Part shown: piece after piece, positions 1-6,333 of the stretch
Layout: each line of letters starts with the position of its first letter
How positions within the stretch are numbered: the first letter of the stretch is position 1
Assembly: GCA_013361975.1 (NCBI GenBank)
Contig: JABFXB010000351.1
Coordinates: 1-6,884, forward strand
Direction: 5' to 3'
Length of the DNA: 6,884 bases
DNA from: Dermatophilaceae bacterium
GTDB taxonomy: Bacteria; Actinomycetota; Actinomycetes; Actinomycetales; Dermatophilaceae
Program-made: the position numbers and the translations under genes
Notes under the pieces: model-generated
Databases searched by the model: none
Told to the model about the DNA's origin: nothing
Seen by the model: only the letters and a program-made list of their open reading frames with translations

Positions 1-6
1 TCGTCG

Positions 7-1290
7 ATGAAGGACCATCTCGAGACCTCCATCTTCGGCGACCACGACGAGCACCTCGACGAGCACCTCGACGAGCACCTCGACGAGAACCTCGACGAGG
101 CCAGGCACGGTGAGCACTTCGAGGAGCCGCACACCTCACCCGCCCCGATGAGCCGCCGCGAGCTGCGCGAGGCCCAGGAGGCGGCGCGCAAGGGCGGTCG
201 CAGGAAGCGAGCTGCCGCCACCGGCGTCGCCGGGGGTGGGCGTGGCAAGCCGTCCGTCTTCCGCCGCCTCCTCGTCATCGTGCTGGCGCTGGCCGTCATC
301 GGAGGCGGCGTCGCCGTCGCCTACAAGGCGCTCCGTCCGGTCGTCGAGAGCTTCCTCGAGTCCAACGACTACCCCGGCCCCGGCAGCGGCGAGGTCAACG
401 TGACCGTCGACGAGGGGGCGAGGGGCAGCGCCATCGCGAAGACCCTGGTCGACCAGGACGTCGTCAAGTCGAGCAAGGCGTTCATCGAGGCCGCGAACGA
501 CAACCCCAAGAGTGCCGGCATCCAGCCGGGTATCTACACGCTGAAGAAGCAGATGAAGGCGTCGGACGCCCTCGCCGTCCTCGTCGACCCGAAGAACCGG
601 CTCATCACGCGTGTCGTCATCCCCGAGGGCCTCTGGGCCGACGAGGTCTACGCCCGGCTGTCGCAGGTGTCGGGCATCCCGGTCGCCGAGTACTCCGCCG
701 CGGCCAAGAAGGTCGACGAGCTGGGGCTCCCGCCGTCGGCGCGCGGCAACATCGAGGGCTACCTGTTCCCGGCCAGCTACGAGTTCCCGCCGTCCACGTC
801 GGCGCTCGACCAGCTGAAGGAGATGGTGGCCGAGTCGACGAAGCGGCTGGACGCGCTCGGCATCGCGCCGGCACAGATGGAGCGGGTCGTCACCGTCGCG
901 AGCCTCGTCGAGGGCGAGGCCAAGACCGACGCCGACCGGGCCAAGGTCGCCCGCGTCGTCGAGAACCGCCTGGCAGACAAGATGTCGCTCGGACTGGACT
1001 CGACCGTCAACTACGTCTACCGCAAGCGCGGTGTGCCGACCCAGGACATGCTCGACAGCAACAGCCCCTACAACACCCGCCGCTTCACCGGACTGCCGCC
1101 CGGCCCCATCTCCAACCCGGGTGAGGGTGCTCTCAAGGCGGCCGCGAACCCGGCAGCCGGGCCTTGGCTCTACTTCGTCACGGTCAACCTCGACACCGGC
1201 GAGACGAAGTTCGCGGCGACGTACCCCGAGCACCAGCGCTATGTCGCGGAGTTCCAGAAGTGGTGCACCGACAACAAGGGCAAGTGCTGA
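7..1290 (+). CDS. mltG: Endolytic murein transglycosylase MltG (YceG family)
   Basis: This 427-residue membrane-anchored lytic transglycosylase cleaves nascent peptidoglycan strands and is thought to set glycan chain length as a terminase. Residues 1-87 are cytoplasmic: an acidic, His-rich repeat (about 14-31), then a basic stretch (about 61-81). One transmembrane helix spans about 88-106. The extracytoplasmic part has a LysM-like region (about 128-197) and the YceG catalytic domain (about 245-412). The domain shows EGYLFP at 250-255, ASLVEGEA at 298-305 with Glu302 as the expected catalytic acid (equivalent to E. coli Glu218), and the family signature YNTRRFTGLPPGPISNPG at 355-372. The C-terminus carries two cysteines (420 and 427). 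The ATG at 7 is the first start in the window, but the frame is open to the window edge and only six upstream bases are visible, so a start further upstream is possible. The stop overlaps aroE by 7 nt. In related genomes ruvX lies just upstream, beyond this window. Confidence 0.95.
   Translation: MKDHLETSIFGDHDEHLDEHLDEHLDENLDEARHGEHFEEPHTSPAPMSRRELREAQEAARKGGRRKRAAATGVAGGGRGKPSVFRRLLVIVLALAVIGGGVAVAYKALRPVVESFLESNDYPGPGSGEVNVTVDEGARGSAIAKTLVDQDVVKSSKAFIEAANDNPKSAGIQPGIYTLKKQMKASDALAVLVDPKNRLITRVVIPEGLWADEVYARLSQVSGIPVAEYSAAAKKVDELGLPPSARGNIEGYLFPASYEFPPSTSALDQLKEMVAESTKRLDALGIAPAQMERVVTVASLVEGEAKTDADRAKVARVVENRLADKMSLGLDSTVNYVYRKRGVPTQDMLDSNSPYNTRRFTGLPPGPISNPGEGALKAAANPAAGPWLYFVTVNLDTGETKFAATYPEHQRYVAEFQKWCTDNKGKC
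46..99 (+). repeat. In-frame 12-bp tandem repeat in mltG
   Basis: The unit gacgagcacctc occurs three times identically (46-57, 58-69, 70-81). A fourth copy (82-93) has one C-to-A change, and a half unit follows (94-99). The unit is a multiple of three, so copy-number change would keep frame. It encodes Asp-Glu-His-Leu repeats at residues 14-29, followed by Asp-Glu, in the cytoplasmic tail of MltG. The near identity at DNA level suggests recent slippage expansion. Confidence 0.9.
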
Positions 1291-2171
1291 GCGAGGGGTC
1301 GGCCGTCCACCGCTGCGCGGTGTGGGGCAGCCCCGTCGAGCACTCGCTCTCACCGGTCCTGCACCGAGCCGCCTATGCCGCGCTGGGCCTCACCGAGTGG
1401 GAGTACGCGCGCCGCGACGTCGACGAGACCGCCTTCCCCGGCGCGTTCGGCGGGCTCGACGGCTCGTGGCGCGGGCTGTCGCTGACGATGCCGCTCAAGG
1501 AGGTGGGCCTGCGGGTCGCCGGGACCGTCACGCCGCTCGCCGCGGTGACGGGGGCGACCAACACGCTCGTGCGCGAGGCCGACGGCCCGTCTGCGTGGAC
1601 GGCCCACAACACCGACGTGCACGGCATCCGGACGGCGCTCGAGCTCGCGGGGTGCGCGGCACCCGCGAGCCTGCTCGTCGTGGGGTCCGGCGCCACGGCG
1701 CGGTCGGCCCTCGCGGCCGTGACCTCGCCGCGGGCGCGGGTCGTCTTCATGGTGCGCGACCTCGTGCGTCCCGAGACGCTGGCGCAGGCGCACGCCGCCG
1801 GGATGGCGGTCGAGGTGGTGCCCATGGGGCGGTGGGAGGCCGTCGGTGACGTCGACGCGGTCGTGAGCACCGTGCCCCCGTCGTCCGTCGGCGGCATGGA
1901 CGGGCTCGACGCGCTGGCGCCCGCGTCGTCCACCGCGCCGGGCCCCGTCGTCCTCGACGTCGTCTACGGCTCGGGCCGCACGCCGCTGCAACGGGCCGCC
2001 ATCGAGCGAGGCTGGGCGGTCGCCGAGGGCACCGACATGCTGCTGCACCAGGCCACCGAGCAGGTACGCCTCATGACCGGTCTGCCCGCGCCCCTCGCCG
2101 CCATGACGGACGCGTTGCAGCGGGCCCTCGCGCAGCGCGCATCGTCGCGGACGCCGGACGCGGCCCGGTGA
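1284..2171 (+). CDS. aroE: Shikimate dehydrogenase AroE
   Basis: This enzyme reduces 3-dehydroshikimate to shikimate with NADPH, step 4 of the shikimate pathway, in the cytoplasm. The product is 295 residues, slightly longer than the usual 270-290. Visible motifs are the shikimate-binding SLSP (21-24), catalytic Lys72 in TMPLK, Asn93 in GATNT, Asp111 in HNTD, and the conserved Gln256 near the C-terminus. The NADP loop reads VGSGATAR (133-140), with Ala where most family members have the second Gly of the GG pair. Arg158 in VRD fits the NADPH-phosphate-binding position. I chose the GTG at 1284, which overlaps the mltG stop by 7 nt. It sits only 3 nt after AAGGG (1276-1280), so initiation probably depends on coupling to mltG; the in-frame CTG at 1287 would be spaced better but is a rare start. 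The next in-frame GTG (1320) would cut into the conserved N-terminus. The 3' end overlaps the peptidase gene by 4 nt (GTGA). Confidence 0.93.
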   Translation: MLSEGSAVHRCAVWGSPVEHSLSPVLHRAAYAALGLTEWEYARRDVDETAFPGAFGGLDGSWRGLSLTMPLKEVGLRVAGTVTPLAAVTGATNTLVREADGPSAWTAHNTDVHGIRTALELAGCAAPASLLVVGSGATARSALAAVTSPRARVVFMVRDLVRPETLAQAHAAGMAVEVVPMGRWEAVGDVDAVVSTVPPSSVGGMDGLDALAPASSTAPGPVVLDVVYGSGRTPLQRAAIERGWAVAEGTDMLLHQATEQVRLMTGLPAPLAAMTDALQRALAQRASSRTPDAAR

Positions 2172-2881
2172 GCCTCCCCGTGACCTGGGTCGACGCGCCG
2201 GGTGCGCCGATCTGGTTCGTCGTCGCCCTCGCCGTGGCCGGCGGCGTCGTCGGTGAGGTGCTGCGGCGACGGCTCGCGACCGGCGGCTACCGGCTCGACG
2301 ACGAGCTCGACCGCGCGCCCCGGCTCTCGTCCGTGGCGATCCCGGTCGCGCTCGCCCTGCTCTGGGCCATGGTGGCCTGGCGCTTCGGCCCGCTGGCGCA
2401 GTGGACGCTCGCACCGGCATACCTCGGGTTCGCCTTCGTCGCCGTCGCGCTCGGGTGGATCGACGCCGACGTCCACCGCCTGCCCCGAGGGCTGACCCGT
2501 CCGGCCTACCCGATGCTCGTCGCCCAGCTGGCGCTGGCGTCGCTCGCCTCGGGCGACTGGGACGCCCTGCGCCGGGCGGCCGTGGCGGGTGCCGTGCTGT
2601 GGGCGATCTACTTCGTCCTCGCCCTGGTGGCCGCGCTGCTCGGCAGCGGCTTCGGCTTCGGCGACGTCACACTCGCCGGGCTCGTGGGGCTGGCAAGCGG
2701 CTACGTCAGCGTGTCGACCACCCTCGTCGCGTCCTACGCCGCCTTCCTGCTGGCGGGGCTCTACGGGGTGGTCCGCCTCGTGCTGCGCCGCGGCACCCGC
2801 AAGGACGACATCGCTTTCGGGCCGTGGATGCTCGTCGGTCTGCTCGTCGCGCTCGTCGTGCAGGTGCGGCCCTTCATGTGA
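2168..2881 (+). CDS. Prepilin peptidase, A24 family (no methylase domain)
   Basis: This is a 237-residue polytopic membrane protein with about seven hydrophobic segments. It belongs to the aspartyl A24 family, which cleaves leader peptides of type IV pilin-like proteins at the cytoplasmic membrane face. Both catalytic aspartates are present: Asp99 in WIDADVHRLP, with the usual seven-residue spacing to Pro106, and Asp166 in GFGD (163-166). The family's usual GDVKL reads GDVTL here. The C-terminal IAFGPW (215-220) matches the conserved xPFGP block. The N-terminal cysteine-containing methyltransferase domain of PilD is absent, as in short TadV/CpaA-like peptidases. The GTG start forms a GTGA overlap with the aroE stop. 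An A24 peptidase gene next to aroE is also known in mycobacteria (Rv2551c), so this is conserved synteny rather than a recent insertion. No pilin or Tad gene lies in the window, so the substrate is unknown. Confidence 0.88.
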   Translation: MSLPVTWVDAPGAPIWFVVALAVAGGVVGEVLRRRLATGGYRLDDELDRAPRLSSVAIPVALALLWAMVAWRFGPLAQWTLAPAYLGFAFVAVALGWIDADVHRLPRGLTRPAYPMLVAQLALASLASGDWDALRRAAVAGAVLWAIYFVLALVAALLGSGFGFGDVTLAGLVGLASGYVSVSTTLVASYAAFLLAGLYGVVRLVLRRGTRKDDIAFGPWMLVGLLVALVVQVRPFM

Positions 2882-2886
2882 GTCAC

Positions 2887-2904
2887 CGGCGCCGGCCAGC
2901 GCCG
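2887..2904 (+). other. GC-rich inverted repeat after the peptidase gene
   Basis: The arms CGGCGC (2887-2892) and GCGCCG (2899-2904) form a perfect 6-bp stem with a 6-nt loop, starting 6 nt after the peptidase stop. No T-run follows, so it is not a classical intrinsic terminator. It could weakly attenuate or stabilise the upstream transcript. In DNA this GC-rich, a chance 6-bp stem is quite possible. Confidence 0.35.
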
Positions 2905-2930
2905 TAGCGGCGGGCGGTCCCGCGGAGCGG

Positions 2931-2956
2931 GCGGGTCGGATCCGCTGCGGACCCGC
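2931..2956 (+). promoter_or_regulatory. Hairpin directly upstream of the aroC ribosome binding site
   Basis: The arms GCGGGTC (2931-2937) and GACCCGC (2950-2956) are perfectly complementary over 7 bp around a 12-nt loop. The stem ends 2 nt before the Shine-Dalgarno sequence of aroC, in the only sizeable gap of the cluster. In a transcript reading through from aroE and the peptidase, it could affect ribosome access or mRNA stability. That function is inference; only the complementarity is seen. Confidence 0.4.
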
Positions 2957-2958
2957 GT

Positions 2959-2964
2959 GGGAGG
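2959..2964 (+). promoter_or_regulatory. Strong Shine-Dalgarno site of aroC (overlaps a possible -10)
   Basis: GGGAGG lies 8 nt before the ATG at 2973, the best ribosome binding site in the window, and it fixes the aroC start. The overlapping bases 2961-2966 (GAGGAT), preceded by TGG, also resemble an extended -10 element spaced for transcription to begin at the ATG. That match lacks the first T of TANNNT, so I favour the ribosome-binding reading. Confidence 0.75.
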
Positions 2965-2972
2965 ATCGAGGC

Positions 2973-4193
2973 ATGTTGCGTTGGTTGACGGCCGGTGAGT
3001 CGCACGGGCCCGCACTCGTCGCCATGATCGAGGGCCTGCCCGCGGGGGTCGAGGTCGGCGCGAAGGACCTGCAGGCCGCCCTGGCCCGCCGTCGGCTCGG
3101 CTACGGCCGTGGTGCCCGGATGAAGTTCGAGCAGGACGAGGTGGAGTTCCTCGGCGGCCTTCGCCACGGGGTCACGCTGGGTTCGCCGCTCGCGGTCCGC
3201 ATCGGCAACAGCGAGTGGCCGAAGTGGACCACCGTCATGAGCCCCGAGGCCGTCACCGCCGAGGCGTACGCCGCGTCCGACGACGTCAACGCCGAGAAGG
3301 AGATCGCCCGCAACAGGCCGCTCACCCGGCCCCGCCCGGGACACGCCGACCTCGTCGGCATGCAGAAGTACGGCCACGACGACGCACGGCCGATCCTCGA
3401 GCGCGCCTCGGCCCGCGAGACCGCGGCGCGCGTCGCCCTCGGCGAGGTCGCCGCCCGGTTCCTCGAGCAGGCCTACGGCATCCGTCTCGTGTCGCACACC
3501 GTCTCGATCGGCACGGCCGCGGTGCCGGTCGACGCGGCGCTGCCGGGCCCCGACGACGTCGAGCGGCTCGACGCCGACCCGGTCCGCGCGTTCGACCCCA
3601 CCGGGTCCGCCGCGATGGTGGCCGAGGTCGACGCCGCGAAGAAGGACGGCGACACCCTCGGCGGCGTCGTCGAGGTGCTCGCGTACGGACTGCCGCCGGG
3701 CCTCGGCTCGCACGTGCACTGGGACCGCAAGCTCGACGGTCGGCTCGCGCAGGCCCTCATGAGCATCCAGGCCATCAAGGGGGTCGAGGTCGGCGACGGC
3801 TTCGAGACCGCTCGACGCCGTGGGTCCCAGGCGCACGACGAGATGGAGCTCGTCGAGGGTGTCATCACCCGGCTCACCGGTCGTGCCGGTGGCACCGAGG
3901 GCGGCATGTCCACGGGACAGGTGCTGCGCGTCCGCGCCGCCATGAAGCCGATCAGCACCGTGCCGCGGGCGCTGTCGACCGTCGACGTCGCCACCGGCGA
4001 GGCCGCGACGGCCATCCACCAGCGCAGCGACGTGTGTGCCGTGCCGGCTGCAGGGGTCGTGGCCGAGGCGATGGTGGCGCTCGTGCTGGCCCAGTCCTGC
4101 CTCGAGAAGTTCGGCGGCGACTCGGTCACCGAGACGGCACGCAACCACACGGCATACCTCGACGGCATCCGTGAGGGGCTGCGCACGTGGTGA
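2973..4193 (+). CDS. aroC: Chorismate synthase AroC
   Basis: This enzyme converts 5-enolpyruvylshikimate-3-phosphate to chorismate, the last step of the shikimate pathway, using reduced FMN that is not consumed overall. The 406-residue product is close to the usual bacterial length of 350-400 and appears complete. Motifs in order are GESHG (8-12) with invariant His11, the Arg-rich RRRLGYGRG (39-47), RPGHADL (121-127) with invariant His124, RASARETAARVA (144-155), GGTEGGMSTG (306-315), and RSDVCAVPAAG (351-361) with conserved Asp353. The ATG at 2973 is supported by the strong Shine-Dalgarno site; the open frame continues upstream for hundreds of bases but without any family similarity. No flavin reductase domain is fused, so reduced FMN must come from a separate reductase. 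After a 91-nt gap from the peptidase gene, aroC opens the aroC-aroK-aroB block, and its end overlaps aroK by 7 nt. Confidence 0.97.
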   Translation: MLRWLTAGESHGPALVAMIEGLPAGVEVGAKDLQAALARRRLGYGRGARMKFEQDEVEFLGGLRHGVTLGSPLAVRIGNSEWPKWTTVMSPEAVTAEAYAASDDVNAEKEIARNRPLTRPRPGHADLVGMQKYGHDDARPILERASARETAARVALGEVAARFLEQAYGIRLVSHTVSIGTAAVPVDAALPGPDDVERLDADPVRAFDPTGSAAMVAEVDAAKKDGDTLGGVVEVLAYGLPPGLGSHVHWDRKLDGRLAQALMSIQAIKGVEVGDGFETARRRGSQAHDEMELVEGVITRLTGRAGGTEGGMSTGQVLRVRAAMKPISTVPRALSTVDVATGEAATAIHQRSDVCAVPAAGVVAEAMVALVLAQSCLEKFGGDSVTETARNHTAYLDGIREGLRTW

Positions 4194-4732
4194 ACGCGGC
4201 AGCAGAGAGCACCGGCGCCACGCGTCCCGTCGCGGTCGTCGTCGGGCCGCCCGGCGCCGGCAAGACCACCGTCGGCCAGGCCCTCGCGGCGCGGCTCGGC
4301 GTCGCCTTCCACGACGTCGACGCCGCCATCGAGGCCGCGCAGGGGCGTTCGGTCTCCGACATCTTCGTCGACGACGGCGAGCCCGCCTTCCGTGACCTCG
4401 AGCGAGCCGAGGTCGCCCGGTCCCTCTCCGAGGAGTCCGGCGTCGTGTCGGTCGGCGGGGGAGCGGTGATGGACCCGCTGACCGAGGCGGCCCTCGCCGG
4501 CCACGTGGTCGTCTTCCTCGACGTCGCCATCGCCGACGCGAGCAAGCGCATCGGCTTCGACCGCTCGCGCCCGCTCCTGTCGGTCAACCCCCGCGCCTCG
4601 TGGGTGGCCATGATGAACGCCCGGCGGCCCACCTACGAGCGGGTCTCGACGCTGCGCGTCGACACCGCGGGACGCACCCCGGACGAGGTCGTCGACACCA
4701 TCGTCGCCGCCCTCGAGGCGGCCAACGCGTGA
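4187..4732 (+). CDS. aroK: Shikimate kinase AroK
   Basis: This enzyme phosphorylates shikimate at the 3-hydroxyl with ATP (step 5). The product is 181 residues, typical for actinobacterial AroK. It shows the Walker A loop GPPGAGKT (20-27), the shikimate-binding DVD (43-45) and Arg69 in FRDLER, the glycine-rich GGGAV (90-94), the lid arginine Arg128 in RPLL, and Arg146 in the RRPTY block that corresponds to RxPLY. Two adjacent GTG codons can serve as start. GTG 4187 has GAGGGG (4173-4178) 8 nt upstream and overlaps aroC by 7 nt. GTG 4190 would give the 4-nt GTGA overlap but at 11-nt spacing. I prefer 4187; the difference is one residue. Translation is probably coupled to aroC, and the stop overlaps the aroB start by 4 nt. 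Confidence 0.95.
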   Translation: MVNAAAESTGATRPVAVVVGPPGAGKTTVGQALAARLGVAFHDVDAAIEAAQGRSVSDIFVDDGEPAFRDLERAEVARSLSEESGVVSVGGGAVMDPLTEAALAGHVVVFLDVAIADASKRIGFDRSRPLLSVNPRASWVAMMNARRPTYERVSTLRVDTAGRTPDEVVDTIVAALEAANA

Positions 4733-5856
4733 GCGGTCACGCGACGCCGACCACCATCGCCGTCGGCAGCGACTACGACGTCGTCATCGGCTCCGGCGTG
4801 CTCGACCGGGTGGCCGACCTGCTCGGCGGCGGCGTCGAGCGCGTGCTCGTCGTGCACCCGCCGACCCTTCCGGGGCTCACGTCGCGCGTGACCGCGGCCC
4901 TCGAGGCGCGCGGGCTCACCGTGCACGTCGCCGAGGTGCCCGACGCCGAGGCGGCCAAGACCGCTGCCGTCCTGTCCGACCTCTGGGGGCAGCTCGGCCG
5001 GGCCGGCTTCACCCGCAGCGACGCCGTCGTCGGCGTCGGGGGTGGCACCGTCACGGACCTCGCCGGCTTCGTCGCCGCCTCGTGGCTTCGCGGCGTGCGC
5101 GTCGTGCAGGTGCCCACGACCCTGCTCGGCATGGTCGACGCGGCGGTCGGGGGCAAGACCGGCATCAACACCGCCGAGGGCAAGAACCTCGTCGGCGCCT
5201 TCCACCCGCCGGCCGGCGTGCTGTGCGACGTCGACGTGCTCCAGACGCTGCCGGAGGCCGACCTCGTCGCGGGTCTCGCCGAGGTGGTCAAGTGCGGCTT
5301 CATCGCCGACCCCGCCATCCTCGAGCTCGTCGAGTCGGCGGTCGCCGACGACCCTGCCAGGGCGCGGAGCGCCGCCAACCCGCACCTGCGCGAGCTCATC
5401 GAGCGAGCCGTCCGGGTCAAGGCCGAGGTCGTCGCCGCCGACCTCAAGGAGAGCTCGCTGCGCGAGATCCTCAACTACGGCCACACCTTCGGCCACGCGA
5501 TCGAGCAGGTCGAGCAGTTCACCTGGCGCCACGGCGAGGCCATCAGCGTCGGCATGGTCTACGTCGCCGAGCTCGCGCGCCTCGCGGGCCACCTCAGCGG
5601 GCCCGAGGGCGACGCGCTCGTCGCGCGACACCGGTCGGTGCTCGAGTCGCTCGGGCTGCCCACGACGTATGCCGCGGGGCGCTGGGACGACCTGCTGGCG
5701 GCCATGCGCCGCGACAAGAAGTCGCGCGGATCCACGCTGCGCTTCGTCGTGCTCGACGGTCTGGCCGAGCCCACCCGGCTGGTCGGCCCGGACGACGTGC
5801 TGCTCCAGGCGGCATACGGCCTCGTGTCGCGGGCCGGGCAGGGTTCTGCTCACTAG
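4729..5856 (+). CDS. aroB: 3-Dehydroquinate synthase AroB
   Basis: This NAD- and metal-dependent cytoplasmic enzyme cyclises DAHP to 3-dehydroquinate (step 2). The product is 375 residues, about the usual length. It shows the nucleotide-binding GGGTVTDLAGF (104-114), PTTLLGMVDAAVGGKTGIN (129-147) with Lys143, GKNLVGAFHPP (151-161) with Lys152, and the metal ligands Glu185 in GLAEVVKCG, His252 in NYGHTFGHAIE and His268 in RHGEA. His256 is the second, catalytic histidine of the GHTFGH motif. The GTG start at 4729 is part of a GTGA overlap with the aroK stop; a GAGG at 4715-4718 lies 10 nt upstream. The frame stays open further upstream inside aroK, but that part has no AroB similarity. The TAG stop (5854-5856) forms part of the putative aroQ -10 element. 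Confidence 0.97.
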   Translation: MSGHATPTTIAVGSDYDVVIGSGVLDRVADLLGGGVERVLVVHPPTLPGLTSRVTAALEARGLTVHVAEVPDAEAAKTAAVLSDLWGQLGRAGFTRSDAVVGVGGGTVTDLAGFVAASWLRGVRVVQVPTTLLGMVDAAVGGKTGINTAEGKNLVGAFHPPAGVLCDVDVLQTLPEADLVAGLAEVVKCGFIADPAILELVESAVADDPARARSAANPHLRELIERAVRVKAEVVAADLKESSLREILNYGHTFGHAIEQVEQFTWRHGEAISVGMVYVAELARLAGHLSGPEGDALVARHRSVLESLGLPTTYAAGRWDDLLAAMRRDKKSRGSTLRFVVLDGLAEPTRLVGPDDVLLQAAYGLVSRAGQGSAH

Positions 5857-5859
5857 ACT
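5854..5859 (+). promoter_or_regulatory. Putative -10 element for a leaderless aroQ transcript
   Basis: TAGACT matches the actinobacterial -10 consensus TANNNT. It ends 7 nt before the aroQ ATG, which places the expected transcription start on or one base before the A of the start codon. There is no Shine-Dalgarno sequence in the 10-nt gap between aroB and aroQ; the nearest purine-rich stretch (around 5836-5842) is too far away. Leaderless mRNAs with this layout are common in Actinobacteria. No convincing -35 box is visible. Confidence 0.55.
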
Positions 5860-5866
5860 CGCGGCC

Positions 5867-6304
5867 ATGACGGCACCCACGGTCTTCATCCTGTCGGGCC
5901 CCAACCTGGGCCGTCTCGGCACGCGTGAGCCCGAGGTCTACGGGTCCGACACGCTCGACGACGTGCACGCCGCCGTCCAGCGCGAGGCCCGCGACCTGGG
6001 GCTCGTCGCGGACTGCCGGCAGACCAACCACGAGGGCGAGCTGATCGACTGGCTGCACGAGGCCGTCGACGCCGGCGCCGACGTCGTGCTCAACCCGGGT
6101 GCCTTCACGCACTACTCGTACGCCGTCCGCGACGCGTGCTCGATCGTGACCACGAGCGGGCGCAGCCTCGTCGAGGTGCACCTGTCCAACCCGGCCTCGC
6201 GCGAGGAGTTCCGCCACACCTCCGTCGTGGCGGGCGTCGCCACCGGCACGATCGCCGGGTTCGGGCTGCAGTCCTACCTGCTCGCCCTGCGCGCGCTGGT
6301 CTGA
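5867..6304 (+). CDS. aroQ: Type II 3-dehydroquinate dehydratase AroQ
   Basis: This enzyme dehydrates 3-dehydroquinate to 3-dehydroshikimate (step 3). Type II enzymes are small, form dodecamers and are unrelated to the type I AroD fold. The 145-residue length is typical. The signature GPNLGRLGTREPEVYG (11-26) contains lid residues Arg20 and catalytic Tyr25. Also present are QTNHEGELID (52-61), NPGAFTHYSYAVRDA (76-90) with Asn76 and His82, EVHLSNP (103-109) with catalytic His105, and FRHTSV (115-120) for substrate binding. The ATG at 5867 lacks a Shine-Dalgarno site but has a -10-like TAGACT positioned for a leaderless mRNA, so the gene may be transcribed on its own as well as by read-through from aroB. 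It is the last conserved gene of the locus; a dioxygenase remnant and a convergent helicase gene follow. Confidence 0.96.
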   Translation: MTAPTVFILSGPNLGRLGTREPEVYGSDTLDDVHAAVQREARDLGLVADCRQTNHEGELIDWLHEAVDAGADVVLNPGAFTHYSYAVRDACSIVTTSGRSLVEVHLSNPASREEFRHTSVVAGVATGTIAGFGLQSYLLALRALV

Positions 6305-6320
6305 CGGCACACAGCAGACC
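6298..6320 (+). terminator. Weak inverted repeat across the aroQ stop codon
   Basis: GGTCTG (6298-6303) and CAGACC (6315-6320) form a perfect 6-bp stem with an 11-nt loop; the aroQ stop codon (6302-6304) lies at the base of the loop. No T-run follows. It might act as a weak end to the aro transcript, or it may be chance. Confidence 0.25.
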
Positions 6321-6333
6321 GACAGCCGTCGCA

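Noticed and set aside
136..1353. Long minus-strand open frame opposite mltG
   Set aside because: It is antisense to a well-supported gene, is rich in Arg, Gly and Ala with no recognisable domain, and is the usual by-product of strong GC bias at third codon positions.
2886..2895. 10-bp perfect palindrome CCGGCGCCGG as a possible operator
   Set aside because: Such short all-GC palindromes are common by chance in DNA of this composition, and no regulator or second copy was seen.
2589..2972. Upstream extension of the aroC reading frame
   Set aside because: The frame is open but overlaps the peptidase gene, has Ser/Arg-rich shadow composition, and the family's conserved start (GESHG near residue 8) fits the ATG at 2973 with its strong ribosome binding site.
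2883..4148. Long minus-strand open frame opposite aroC, plus similar ones at 3473-4504, 4633-5922 and 5594-6652
   Set aside because: All lie opposite conserved aro genes, have low-complexity Arg/Ala/Asp/Gly composition and show no motif. GC skew alone explains the absence of stops.
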